A stretch of 64,000 nt of DNA from Labedella phragmitis. GTDB lineage: Bacteria > Actinomycetota > Actinomycetes > Actinomycetales > Microbacteriaceae. The stretch spans positions 124,001 to 188,000 of the forward strand of contig NZ_RZNB01000001.1 in the NCBI RefSeq assembly GCF_004078635.1. The letters are read 5' to 3'. Within the stretch, counting starts at the first letter, position 1, and every line of letters begins with the position of its first letter. The position numbers and the translations under genes are program-made. Of the stretch, positions 24,283-33,017 are shown one piece after another. Under the pieces are notes generated by a model that was not told where the DNA came from, did not search any database, and saw nothing but the letters and a program-made list of their open reading frames with translations.

Positions 24283-24608
24283 TGAATAATTTGCCAAGGT
24301 TGGGCCTGATTGTCCTTACTCCGCGGTCGTCCACGTTCATAGTTGCGAGCCGCAGGCTGTAAGCATCCTCCAATGAGGTCGATCCGTGGATCACGGTGGC
24401 TTCGCTGATGGCCCGCCTGCTGAGGCTCTTTTGAACCGGCCATCGTCCGGGCCCTCACAATGAAGACAAGGCTCCGGGCCACAAGATACAACCAACGTTA
24501 GAGCGAACGTGTTCACCTCGTCGTTCCCCACTTCAGGTGAGATGCGTACCGGTTAACCGAGTGCAAGCACGCGAGGCCCTTCACTTCGTATCACGGGCGC
24601 AGAGCACG
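24283..24608. other. Gap at the right end of the island
   Basis: About 325 bases with mixed composition between the unknown cassette and the ROK regulator. I see no gene, tRNA, integrase remnant or obvious inverted repeat. It should contain the cassette promoter and the right junction of the inserted DNA. The 9-mer CACGCGAGG at 24568-24576 also occurs at the left junction (16570-16578), but this may be chance. Confidence 0.4.
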
Positions 24609-25877
24609 TCAAGAAGTGTGCGCCATGTCTATCCCCAAAGCGTTGCGGCGGACGTGGTCCATCGCGCTGGCGATGGCGCCCTGGGCGACGATGTCGGCGC
24701 CGAGTGCGGAGGCGACGAGTTCGGGTGGGTCGGCGTTCATGTAGGTGGTGAGCATCGCGGTCGTGAGGTCGAGGAGCGGGGGCATGGACGGGGCCAGAGC
24801 ACCCGCGAAGACGATGCGCTCCACGTCGAGGAGGCCGCCGAGGATCGCTCCGATGCGGGCGAGGCGGTCGGCCATGCGATCCAGGAGCGTGAGGGCGTCG
24901 GGGTCGCCGGCGGCCGCCGCATCGAAGACGGTGGGGGCGTCGATGTCGTCCGCGGGGACCTGGGCGAGCGCACTGTCTGCGGCGAGCGCTCCGCTCTCGC
25001 GCGCCTGCCGGCCCCATTCGCGGAGCAGCGCGCCCACGCCGAGCGGGTCGCCGACGCCGTCGACGAGAGACAGCAAGTGGAGCTCACCGGCCTGGCCGCG
25101 GCCGCGGACGAGGTGGCCGTCGACGACGTAGCCGGCGCCGAGTCGCTCGCCCGCGACGATCGCGATGTAGGAGTGGGCGCCCACCCCGGCGCCCACGGCA
25201 CCCTCGGCGAGCGCCGCGAGGTTGGCGTCGTTGTCGACGAGCACGGGGCACCCGCGACCGGTCAACCGCTCGGCGAGACGCGGGTTCATGCGCTGCCAGA
25301 AGACGTCGCGATCCGGGGAGGCACCGTTGACATCGACGGGGGCCGGCACGCCAACTGCGATGCAGAGGACACGGGTCCGCTCAGCCACCATTCCGTCAAC
25401 AGACTCGATGTCGGCGGCCTCTGGATCTGAGACGGGCACAGTCGCACCGTCCCTCAACGCCTCATCGATCGCCGCGTCGATCGCCGCGATCCGCTCCTCC
25501 GCCTCGGCCTCCGGATCCACGACCCGCTGCGAGCGCGCCACTTCGGCCCCGCGCAGGTCGGTCACGACCGTCGACACGGAGTGCGCTCCCGCATCCACGC
25601 CCACGAGCAGCCCGGCCTCCGCCCGCAGCGCGTAGCGCCGCGCAGGCCGGCCCTTCCGGTACTCCGCCCCGGACTGCCGCGAGTCGTCGAGCTCCGTCAG
25701 CCACCCGAGCTCGATGAGCTCGTCGCACACCGCGATGGCGGTGGAGCGGGCGAGTCCGGTTGCCTGGATGACGTCGGTCGCCGTGAACGCAGCCGCCGAC
25801 CAGGCGATGTCGAGGACGGCCCCGACGTTCGCCGTCCGGGGCGCGACCGTCGCGGCCCTGCTCGACATCGTGCGCAT
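24609..25877 (-). CDS. ROK-family transcriptional repressor
   Basis: A 422-residue regulator with an N-terminal winged helix (TATDVIQATGLARSTAIAVC, then DELIELGWL) and a ROK domain (GVDAGAHSVSTVVTDLRG, VLVDNDANLAALAEGAVG). The ROK zinc-site cysteines of active sugar kinases (CxCGxxGC) are absent; the equivalent region reads GELHLLSLVDGVGDPLG, so it should bind sugar without phosphorylating it. It is divergent from the sugar ABC transporter and glucosidase at 26055-30992, which it very likely controls. The start at 25877 is uncertain; the frame stays open to 25973, and GATACT ten bases upstream could be its -10 box. Confidence 0.85.
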   Translation of the reverse strand: MRTMSSRAATVAPRTANVGAVLDIAWSAAAFTATDVIQATGLARSTAIAVCDELIELGWLTELDDSRQSGAEYRKGRPARRYALRAEAGLLVGVDAGAHSVSTVVTDLRGAEVARSQRVVDPEAEAEERIAAIDAAIDEALRDGATVPVSDPEAADIESVDGMVAERTRVLCIAVGVPAPVDVNGASPDRDVFWQRMNPRLAERLTGRGCPVLVDNDANLAALAEGAVGAGVGAHSYIAIVAGERLGAGYVVDGHLVRGRGQAGELHLLSLVDGVGDPLGVGALLREWGRQARESGALAADSALAQVPADDIDAPTVFDAAAAGDPDALTLLDRMADRLARIGAILGGLLDVERIVFAGALAPSMPPLLDLTTAMLTTYMNADPPELVASALGADIVAQGAIASAMDHVRRNALGIDMAHTS

Positions 25878-25995
25878 GATGGCCAAGAGTATCGCCGCGT
25901 CGACCCCCTCGACGCCACCGGCACCCCGACGGAGGATGGGATCGCCTCCGCGCTTGACCTCGACGATGAGCACTGGAAGAGTGGAGCACTGAGAG

Positions 25996-26018
25996 TTTAT
26001 TCACTCACACTATTTATT
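25996..26018. promoter_or_regulatory. AT-rich repeat TTTATT, probable ROK operator/promoter
   Basis: TTTATT occurs at 25996-26001 and 26013-26018, an isolated AT-rich patch in GC-rich DNA, about 40 bases before the solute-binding protein start and 120 bases before the ROK gene start. AT-rich sites of this kind are typical for ROK repressors such as NagC. The exact contacts are a guess. Confidence 0.45.
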
Positions 26019-26054
26019 GGCGATCCAACGACGGACGCCGACGGAAGGACAACG

Positions 26055-27350
26055 ATGTCTAGACGGAAGACGGGGGCACTGAGGGCCGCCGCAGGAGCGT
26101 TGGGACTGGCCCTCGTGGGCGCGGCCCTCACCGGCTGCTCGAGCGGCGGCGCGGAGACCGTGCACTTCACGTTCAACAAGCGTGAGGCGATCACGTTCAT
26201 GGAGCAGACGGTCGCCGACTACAACGCGTCCCAGAGCGACTACCGCGTCGTCATGGACACGTCGGGTGTCGACCCGATCTCCGCGAGCTTCGTCCGCGGC
26301 AATCCGCCGGACATCATGCTCGCCAACTACAACCACGAGGTCTCGCGCTTCGTGCAGCGCTGCGTGCTCGAGGACCTCTCCGAGACGGAACCCGCGTCGC
26401 GCATCCGCGACGACTTCCAGCCGCTGCTCGACCAGTTCGGCACGTGCCCGGGCCGCACCACCGCCCTGCCGTACTCGGTCATGGCCGCCTCGGTCATCTA
26501 CAACAAGACGATCTTCGAGGAGAACGACCTCGAGGTCCCCACGACGTGGAGCGAGCTCATCGAGGTCGGCGACACGCTCAAGGCCAACGACATCGTCCCC
26601 TTCTACGGCACCTTCGCCGACGCGTGGACCGTCAACCAGGGCTGGTTCGACTACTCCGTCGGTGGTGCCATCGACGTGCAGTCCTTCTACGACAAGATGG
26701 CGGAGCAAGGCACCGAGGTCGGGCCGAACTCCGAAGTCTCCTTTCAGAAGGACTTCCTCGAGCCCATCGAGAAGATGCAGCTGCTCGCGAGCGAGTACAC
26801 GCAGCCGAACGCGGGAAGCCGCGCCTACGACGTCGGCAACGTCGCCTTCGCGAACGGCGAGGCCGCGATGTACATGCAGGGCCCGTGGGCGCTCAGCCAG
26901 ATCGAGCTGACGAACCCCGACCTCGAGATCGGCACCTTCCCGCTGCCGATGACCGAGGACCCCGCCGACCTCAAGGTCCGCGTCAACATGGACCTCGTCA
27001 CGATGATCCCCGAAGAGGCATCGAACAAGGAGGGCGCCTTCGACTTCCTCGACTACCTGTTCCAGCCCGACATCATCCAGGCGTACAACGAATCCCAGCT
27101 CGGCTTCGTCCCGACCGAGGACGGCACCGCTCCCGACGACCCCCGCGTCGAGGGCATGATCCCCTACTACGACGCCGGCGCGTTCTATCAGGGCCCCGGA
27201 ATCCTCAACCCGCGCGCCATCCCCACGGAGAACTATGCGCAGGCCTTGGCCCTCGGCACGAACGCCGAGAACCTGCTGCGCACCATGGACGCCGACTGGG
27301 CGCGGATCGCGTTCCGCCAACCGGCCATCTCGAGCGAGGAGGGCAACTGA
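26055..27350 (+). CDS. Carbohydrate ABC transporter solute-binding lipoprotein
   Basis: A 431-residue extracytoplasmic binding protein (family 1). Its signal peptide ends in the lipobox LTGC (Cys at about residue 28), so it is anchored outside the membrane. Typical features are GNPPDIMLANYNHEVSRFV, ALPYSVMAASVIYNKTIFEE, the VPTTWSELIEVGDTLKA segment and AMYMQGPWAL. It delivers a sugar, probably an alpha-glucoside given the alpha-glucosidase downstream, to the two permeases. ATG 26055 has GGAAGG eight bases upstream. It is the first gene of a four-gene operon; its TGA overlaps the next ATG by one base. Confidence 0.92.
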   Translation: MSRRKTGALRAAAGALGLALVGAALTGCSSGGAETVHFTFNKREAITFMEQTVADYNASQSDYRVVMDTSGVDPISASFVRGNPPDIMLANYNHEVSRFVQRCVLEDLSETEPASRIRDDFQPLLDQFGTCPGRTTALPYSVMAASVIYNKTIFEENDLEVPTTWSELIEVGDTLKANDIVPFYGTFADAWTVNQGWFDYSVGGAIDVQSFYDKMAEQGTEVGPNSEVSFQKDFLEPIEKMQLLASEYTQPNAGSRAYDVGNVAFANGEAAMYMQGPWALSQIELTNPDLEIGTFPLPMTEDPADLKVRVNMDLVTMIPEEASNKEGAFDFLDYLFQPDIIQAYNESQLGFVPTEDGTAPDDPRVEGMIPYYDAGAFYQGPGILNPRAIPTENYAQALALGTNAENLLRTMDADWARIAFRQPAISSEEGN

Positions 27351-28264
27351 TGAGCGCCACGAGAAGCATCGTCACCGGTGGCGGCGGCGCCAAGACGCCC
27401 CGCAGCCGTAAGAAGGTCGAGCCGATCTACTACCTCTTCCTGTTCCCCGCCGTCATCCTGTTCACGCTCGCGATCACGGTTCCCGGGATCATCGGCATCT
27501 TCTTCAGCTTCACCGACTCGATCGGGATCGGTGAGTGGGAGTTCATCGGGTTCACGAACTACATCGCGGCGTTCAGCGACCCGGCGATCCTCACGAGCTT
27601 CCTCTTCACGTTCGGGTTCGCTCTCGTGACGGTGATCCTCGTGAACGTGATCGCATTCCTCCTCGCGGTGGGGCTCACGGCGAAGATCCGCTTCAAGATG
27701 GGCCTCCGGGCGATCTTCGTGATCCCCATGGTCGTCTCCGGCATCATCATCGCCTACGTCTTCGCGTTCCTCTTCCAGAACTCATTGCCGGCCGCCGGTT
27801 CGGCGCTCGGCATCCCGTTCCTCGAGACGAGCATCATCGCGAACCCCGACCTCGCGTGGGTGGGCATCGTGATCGTGACGGCGTGGCAGTCGATCCCCGG
27901 CACGCTCCTCATCTACATCGCGGGGATCCTGTCGATCCCCGGAGACGTGTACGAGGCGGCCTCCATCGACGGTGCGAACAAGCGCCAGCAGTTGCTGCGG
28001 ATCACGCTCCCGCTCGTGGCGGGCTACGTGGTCATCAACGTGATCCTGGGCTTCAAGAACTACCTGAACGCCTACGACATCATCATCGGGCTCACGAACG
28101 GAGGTCCCGGCACCTCCACACGGAGCATCGCGATGACGATCATCCGGGGCTTCCAGACGGGCGACTACGCCTACCAGATGGCGACGGCGACGCTGTTCTT
28201 CATCATCACGATCATCATCGCCGTCCTGCAGCTCTCGGTGACGCGCGGAAGGAGCAACATCTGA
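27350..28264 (+). CDS. Carbohydrate ABC transporter permease (MalF-like)
   Basis: A 304-residue inner-membrane protein of the binding-protein-dependent permease family with six membrane helices. The EAA motif EAASIDGANKRQQLLRITLP, which contacts the ATPase, is at about residues 203-222. It starts with a Lys/Arg-rich cytosolic tail (KTPRSRKKVEP). No ATPase gene is in the operon, so it probably shares a general MsiK-like ATPase encoded elsewhere, as usual in actinobacteria. Start and stop overlap by single bases with both neighbours. Confidence 0.92.
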   Translation: MSATRSIVTGGGGAKTPRSRKKVEPIYYLFLFPAVILFTLAITVPGIIGIFFSFTDSIGIGEWEFIGFTNYIAAFSDPAILTSFLFTFGFALVTVILVNVIAFLLAVGLTAKIRFKMGLRAIFVIPMVVSGIIIAYVFAFLFQNSLPAAGSALGIPFLETSIIANPDLAWVGIVIVTAWQSIPGTLLIYIAGILSIPGDVYEAASIDGANKRQQLLRITLPLVAGYVVINVILGFKNYLNAYDIIIGLTNGGPGTSTRSIAMTIIRGFQTGDYAYQMATATLFFIITIIIAVLQLSVTRGRSNI

Positions 28265-29193
28265 TGTCCACGATTCCCCTCACCCCCGGAAGAACCGCCA
28301 AGGAAGAGACCGCGACGACCGGCTCGACGCGCTCCATCACCACCGGCGGCGCGGGCGCGCCCACGAAAGGTCGGAAGAGCGGCAGCTGGTCGACGACGAT
28401 CATCCTGTTCCTCTGCGCCGTGACCGTCCTCCTGCCGCTCTACGTCACCATCTCGATGGCGTTCAAGACCGGCCCGCAGTCGGTCGACGGCAACGCCTTC
28501 TCGCTCCCGGCCCCGTTCAGCATCGACGGCTTCGTCGAAGCGTGGCAGCTCACCCGGTTCCCCGTGGGCTTCGCGATGTCGTTCATCGTCACGGCGGGAA
28601 CGGTGGTGGCGACGATCATCCTCGCGTCGTTCGCGTCCTACGCGATCATCCGCAACTGGGATCACCGGTTGTTCCGCTACTCCTTCTTCTACCTGCTCGG
28701 CGCGATGTTCATCCCGTTCCCCGTCGTCGCCCTGCCGCAGATCCAGCTCACCGGACGGTTTGGGCTCGACAACCCACTCGGCGTCATCATCCTCGCGACG
28801 ATGTTCCAGTTGAGCTTCAGCGTGCTGCTGTTCACCGCGTTCCTCCGCTCCATCCCCATGGAGCTCGAGGAGAGCGCGCGGATCGACGGCGCGAGCACGT
28901 GGCAGACGTTCTGGCGCCTGATCTTCCCGCTGCTTGCCCCCATGAGCGCGACGGTCGGCATCTTCGCCTTCCTCTACGCGTGGAACGACTTCATGATGCC
29001 GTCGTTGATCATCTCCGACGCGGACATGCAGACGCTTCCCGTGCGGCAGAACCTGTTCCAGTCGCAGTTCAGCAGCAACTACAACGTCGCGTTCGCCTCG
29101 TACCTGATGGCGATGGCGCCGGCGATCATCGCCTACCTGTTCGCGCAGCGCTGGGTGATGGAGGGTGTCACGCAGGGCGCGCTCAAGGGCTGA
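28264..29193 (+). CDS. Carbohydrate ABC transporter permease (MalG-like)
   Basis: A 309-residue permease, the partner of the preceding one. It has a long cytosolic N-terminus (about 45 residues rich in Thr, Gly and Lys), six membrane helices, and the EAA-type loop EESARIDGASTWQTFWRLIF. The ending VMEGVTQGALKG is standard for this subfamily and matches the ending of the broken permease at 16359-16580, but this copy is intact. Its ATG overlaps the previous TGA. The alpha-glucosidase follows 116 bases downstream. Confidence 0.92.
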   Translation: MSTIPLTPGRTAKEETATTGSTRSITTGGAGAPTKGRKSGSWSTTIILFLCAVTVLLPLYVTISMAFKTGPQSVDGNAFSLPAPFSIDGFVEAWQLTRFPVGFAMSFIVTAGTVVATIILASFASYAIIRNWDHRLFRYSFFYLLGAMFIPFPVVALPQIQLTGRFGLDNPLGVIILATMFQLSFSVLLFTAFLRSIPMELEESARIDGASTWQTFWRLIFPLLAPMSATVGIFAFLYAWNDFMMPSLIISDADMQTLPVRQNLFQSQFSSNYNVAFASYLMAMAPAIIAYLFAQRWVMEGVTQGALKG

Positions 29194-29309
29194 CACCTCA
29201 CCACGATCCGACGGCCGTCGCGGCTTCCGCGGCGGCCGTCGGCACGACTCCATCAGACCGCCCACTCCACGGACCCACACACCCGCAGCCAGAGAAGGGC
29301 TTCCCCACC

Positions 29310-30992
29310 ATGACCGATGTACTCCTCACCGAGTCCCGCCGCACCGACCCGGCCATCTGGTGGCGGCAGGCCGCCGTCTACCAGATCTACCCGCGCAGCT
29401 TCGCGGACGCGAACGGCGACGGTCTCGGCGACCTCCCCGGCATCGTCTCCCGCGCCGACTACCTCGCCGAGCTGGGGATCGACGCCGTGTGGCTGAGCCC
29501 GTTCTACCCGTCGGCCCTCGCGGACGGCGGCTACGACGTGGCCGACTACCGCGACGTCGACCCGCGGATCGGCACGCTCGAGGACTTCGACCGCATGGTC
29601 GCAGCCCTCCACGAACGCGGCATCCGCGTGATCGTCGACATCGTCCCCAACCACAGTTCGAACCTGCACCCGTGGTTCCAGGAGGCGCTCGCGGCCGGTC
29701 GCGGGTCCGCGGCGCGCGAGCGGTACATCTTCCGCGAGGGCGCGGGCGAGAACGGCGAGCAGCCGCCCACCGATTGGGGTGCGGCGTTCGGCGGCTCGGC
29801 GTGGGAGCGCGTCGAGGACGGCCAGTGGTACCTCCACAGCTTCGCCACCGAGCAGCCGGACTTCAACTGGGACCACCCCGAGGTGCGGGAGGACTTCCTG
29901 ACGACCCTGCGGTTCTGGTCCGACCGGGGCGTCGACGGGTTCCGCATCGATGTCGCCCACATGCTCACGAAGGACCTCACCGAGCCGCTGCCGAGCCGGG
30001 CGGAGCTCGAGGGTCTGCCGCACGACGGCAACCATCCACTGAGCGATCGTGACGACGTGCACGAGATCTACGCCGAGTGGCGCCGCGTCTTCAACGAGTA
30101 CGACCCGCCGCGCACCGGCGTCGCCGAGGCATGGGTGAGCAGCCCGGAGCGCCGTGCGCGCTACGCGTCGGCGGAGGGGCTCGGTCAGGCCTTCAACTTC
30201 GACCTGCTCGTCGCCGACTTCGACGCCGAGCAGTTCCGGACGATCATCGCGGACAACCTCGCGCAGTCGGCCGCGTCGGGTTCGTCGACCACGTGGGTGC
30301 TGTCGAACCACGACGTCACGCGGCATGCCACGCGTTACGGTCTCCCGGCGCTCGAGGGCAAGCCCGAGAAACAGGGCGTCGAGTGGGTGCGGGCCGGCGG
30401 CCCCGCCGACTGGGTCGATCGTGAGCGCGGGCTTCGTCGTGCGCGCGCCGCGAGCCTGCTCCTCCTGGCGCTTCCGGGAAGCGCGTACCTCTACCAGGGC
30501 GAGGAGCTCGGCCTGCAGGAGGTCGCGCAGATCCCGGCCGACCAGCGTCAGGACCCGGCGTTCTTCCGGGGCGGCGAGTTCGACGGCTTCGGCCGCGACG
30601 GCTGCCGCGTCCCGATCCCGTGGACGTCGACCGGTTCGTCGTTCGGGTTCGGGTCCGGTCCCGCGCACCTCCCGCAGCCGGAGTGGTTCGCGGAGTACGC
30701 CGTCGACGTCGAGTCGTCCGACCCCGCCTCGACGCTGTCGCTCTACCGCGAGGCGCTCCGCCTCCGCCGGGTCCTCCAGACGGAGGAGCAGCTCGAATGG
30801 GTCGAGACCGGCCGAGCCGACGTCGTCCGCTTCGCGCGCCCCAACGGCTGGAACGTCGTGACCAACTTCGGCACGGAGCCGTTCGACCTCGGGGCGGACG
30901 CCGCGAGCGTCGTGCTCGGCACGGTCGACGGCGGCGCCGTTCCCGGCGAGAGCACGGTGTGGATCGCCCCGTCGGGCATCCTGGGTCACTGA
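29310..30992 (+). CDS. GH13 alpha-glucosidase
   Basis: A 560-residue cytosolic glycoside hydrolase of family 13. Visible signatures are AAVYQIYPRSFADANGDG, DIVPNHSS, nucleophile D214 in GFRIDVAH, acid/base E273 in VAEAWV and the transition-state Asp D335 in SNHD. It should split alpha-1,4 or alpha-1,6 glucosides such as maltose, isomaltose or trehalulose-like sugars brought in by the adjacent ABC transporter. There is no signal peptide. The ATG at 29310 is preceded by AGAAGGG. The frame is open far upstream, but only from here is the family present. Confidence 0.92.
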   Translation: MTDVLLTESRRTDPAIWWRQAAVYQIYPRSFADANGDGLGDLPGIVSRADYLAELGIDAVWLSPFYPSALADGGYDVADYRDVDPRIGTLEDFDRMVAALHERGIRVIVDIVPNHSSNLHPWFQEALAAGRGSAARERYIFREGAGENGEQPPTDWGAAFGGSAWERVEDGQWYLHSFATEQPDFNWDHPEVREDFLTTLRFWSDRGVDGFRIDVAHMLTKDLTEPLPSRAELEGLPHDGNHPLSDRDDVHEIYAEWRRVFNEYDPPRTGVAEAWVSSPERRARYASAEGLGQAFNFDLLVADFDAEQFRTIIADNLAQSAASGSSTTWVLSNHDVTRHATRYGLPALEGKPEKQGVEWVRAGGPADWVDRERGLRRARAASLLLLALPGSAYLYQGEELGLQEVAQIPADQRQDPAFFRGGEFDGFGRDGCRVPIPWTSTGSSFGFGSGPAHLPQPEWFAEYAVDVESSDPASTLSLYREALRLRRVLQTEEQLEWVETGRADVVRFARPNGWNVVTNFGTEPFDLGADAASVVLGTVDGGAVPGESTVWIAPSGILGH

Positions 30993-31017
30993 CCCGTACC
31001 GGTCACTAAACCATCTC

Positions 31018-31087
31018 GGTCGCTGAGCTTGTCGAAGCGCCTCCAGCTCTCTGGAACGCGGCGCCCTTCGACAAGCTCAGGGACCGG
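31018..31087. repeat. Dispersed palindromic element, copy 4
   Basis: GGTCGCTGAGCTTGTCGAAG (31018-31037) is almost exactly complementary to CTTCGACAAGCTCAGGGACC (31067-31086), with a loop of about 29 bases. It lies in the gap between convergent genes, 25 bases after the glucosidase stop, and could act as a bidirectional terminator. Confidence 0.75.
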
Positions 31088-31134
31088 AGTGGAGGCCGCA
31101 AGCGACCGGCGTGGAGGCCACGGGTGGGCCGGCG

Positions 31135-31707
31135 TCAAAGGATCTCGAACGAGTAGGTGCCGTCGGCCCAGCTGATCGTGGCGGTGTAGGTGTAGCCGAC
31201 GTACTCGTCGATTGTCGTCTGCGTGACGGCCATGCACTCGAGTTCGCCGTCCGACAGCTCGGTGATCGCCACGGTCGACGTGTCGCCGTCGGGGAAGCAG
31301 ACGCTCTCGAGGATGGGACCCTCGAGGTAGCCCTCGGCCACGAGCGCTTGGGCGTCCTCGTGCACCGCCTTCTCGAGCGCGAGGAGGATCGACTCCCGCC
31401 AGGTCTTCTCGTCGGCGAGCGCCGCCGCAGCGGCGAGACGCTCATCGGCGGCCTGCTCCTCGATCGCGGCGGCGGCGGCCTCCTCCGCGGCGACCGCGGC
31501 GATCTTCTCGTCGCGCGCCTCGGTGAGGGAGGCCGCGACGGCCGACTGTCCCGCGGCGAACAGTCCGACGCCCACGGCGCCGATCCCGCCATGGAAGAGG
31601 AGGCCGCCCACGAGCGCGGACACGACGACCGCGGCCGTGCGACCGCGTGAGGTCCGCTGTCGTGTGGGCGCGGCGGGAGGGGCGACGGGGTACTGAGGGT
31701 CGGTCAT
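31135..31707 (-). CDS. Membrane-anchored coiled-coil protein, unknown
   Basis: A 190-residue protein. A Pro-rich cytosolic start (PQYPVAPPAAPTRQR) is followed by one membrane helix (TAAVVVSALVGGLLFHGGIG, about 24-50), then an Ala/Glu-rich helical stretch (EKIAAVAAEEAAAAAIEEQA) likely to form a coiled coil outside the cell, and a small C-terminal domain with two Cys (ESVCFPDG, DGELECMAVT) that may be disulfide-linked. No family recognised. It stands alone; the repeat element marks its 3' side. Confidence 0.65.
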   Translation of the reverse strand: MTDPQYPVAPPAAPTRQRTSRGRTAAVVVSALVGGLLFHGGIGAVGVGLFAAGQSAVAASLTEARDEKIAAVAAEEAAAAAIEEQAADERLAAAAALADEKTWRESILLALEKAVHEDAQALVAEGYLEGPILESVCFPDGDTSTVAITELSDGELECMAVTQTTIDEYVGYTYTATISWADGTYSFEIL

Positions 31708-31991
31708 GGCCGTGCTTTCAAACGGGCGCGAGCGTCGGGCCCGAGCGAAGCTGAATGGATCGCTTCACCGTAGAGCCGGGGGTATCGCGTCATCGCTCCC
31801 CATTTCGGGTGGAGATGTGCGGATCATCGAATCCTCACCTCTGGTCTCCGCACCACGCCGGCGTACCGTGTCGGCATGAGCAGCACGTCCGCTCTCCGAC
31901 GAGATCGATCCCCACACCACGGGAAGGGGTGCCTGCACGTGAAGCGCCTCGATGCTCTGGACCCGCCGACTCGGCCGTCGACGCTGCTGGG
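31708..31991. other. Gap without a recognised gene
   Basis: About 285 bases between the coiled-coil gene promoter side and the oxidoreductase stop. Short open frames on both strands look like chance frames. No clear element seen. Confidence 0.35.
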
Positions 31992-32903
31992 TCAGCGCTG
32001 TGTGACGACGACCTTGCCGCTACTACTCTCAGCGGTTCTGTGCGCGTCGATGATGTCGGCCAGGGGGAAATCGTGTCCGACTCGGGGCGTCCACAGACCG
32101 GCCTCTCCGAGTGCGGCCGCGTCCCGGAGGAGTACTGAGTCGTGGCGGGCGATGACACTCAGCGCGCCCAAACGGGCAGCTTCTTGAGCGCTGAGGACGG
32201 TGACGACTCGGTCGGCGTTCCCGACGATGGCCACGATGTCGGGCAGCGAGTCGGAGGGGGATGGCGCGGCGTGCAGTCCGGCGTCGACGCCGCTCGGTGC
32301 GAGGGCGGCGACTCGCTCCGCCAGCCCCGGGCCGTAGGTGGTCGGGAGGACGCCCATCCCCTCGAGGTAAGGGAAGCTGCTCCGGCTGCCCGTGCCGATG
32401 ACGGTGGCTCCCGCGGTGAGCGCGAACGCTGCGGCTGCACTGCCCACTACTCCGGATGCACCCTCGACGAGCACCGTCAGGCCCTCCACGTCGCCGAGCG
32501 CTTCGATGGCTGTGGCGGCGGTAGCGCCCGCGAGGCCCGCCGCAGCGGCCTGCGTCGTTGTCCACTGTTCCGGCACGACGCTCCACGCGGTCAGAACGGC
32601 GAACTCTGCCGTTGTCCCGCTGACCCCACCATTGAGCCCGAAGACGACGTCACCGACCTCGGTGTCTGTCACGCCCGGGCCGACTTCGTCTACGACGCCG
32701 ACCGCGTCCATGCCCGGCACGGCGGGGAGGTCCAGCGGCAGGACCTGCGCGAGGTGGCCGGCGCGGAGGAAGACGTCGATCTGGTTGACGCTCGTTGCGC
32801 GGACTGCGACGCGGATCGAGTTCTCGCCGGCGTGGGGCTCCGGTGCATCCTCGATGACGAGGACGTCGGGGGTCCCGTAGGAGTGGTATCGGGCAGCGCG
32901 CAT
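31992..32903 (-). CDS. NADPH:quinone reductase-like medium-chain oxidoreductase
   Basis: A 303-residue medium-chain dehydrogenase/reductase of the zinc-free quinone reductase type. It shows the GroES-like part (ATSVNQIDVFLRAGHLAQVL, LPAVPGMDAVGVVDEVGPGV) and a Rossmann domain with VLVEGASGVVGSAAAAFA. The catalytic zinc cysteines of alcohol dehydrogenases are absent. Such enzymes reduce quinones or enones with NADPH. It is the last of a same-strand series with the hydrolase operon but is separated from it by a strong terminator, so it likely has its own promoter. Confidence 0.85.
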   Translation of the reverse strand: MRAARYHSYGTPDVLVIEDAPEPHAGENSIRVAVRATSVNQIDVFLRAGHLAQVLPLDLPAVPGMDAVGVVDEVGPGVTDTEVGDVVFGLNGGVSGTTAEFAVLTAWSVVPEQWTTTQAAAAGLAGATAATAIEALGDVEGLTVLVEGASGVVGSAAAAFALTAGATVIGTGSRSSFPYLEGMGVLPTTYGPGLAERVAALAPSGVDAGLHAAPSPSDSLPDIVAIVGNADRVVTVLSAQEAARLGALSVIARHDSVLLRDAAALGEAGLWTPRVGHDFPLADIIDAHRTAESSSGKVVVTQR

Positions 32904-32961
32904 GGTGGTTCGACTCTCTCTCGTGAGGCTCGACAGCGAAGGCGTGCCGAGGAAGGAGCAA

Positions 32962-33007
32962 GGAAGAGCACGGGGGTCACGCTTTCGCGCGACCCCCGTG
33001 CTCTTCC
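32962..33007 (-). terminator. Rho-independent-type terminator after the secreted hydrolase gene
   Basis: A perfect 17-bp stem, GGAAGAGCACGGGGGTC (32962-32978) against 32991-33007, around a 12-base loop, 11 bases beyond the stop at 33018. Only a short T-rich tail follows on the minus strand, yet the stem is the strongest in the window. Confidence 0.75.
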
Positions 33008-33017
33008 CTGGACAGTG

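Noticed and set aside
16570-24576. 9-bp direct repeat CACGCGAGG at both ends of the restriction-modification island, as a target-site duplication
   Set aside because: In GC-rich DNA a 9-base match within the two junction regions is likely by chance, and the right copy is not followed by the missing permease sequence.
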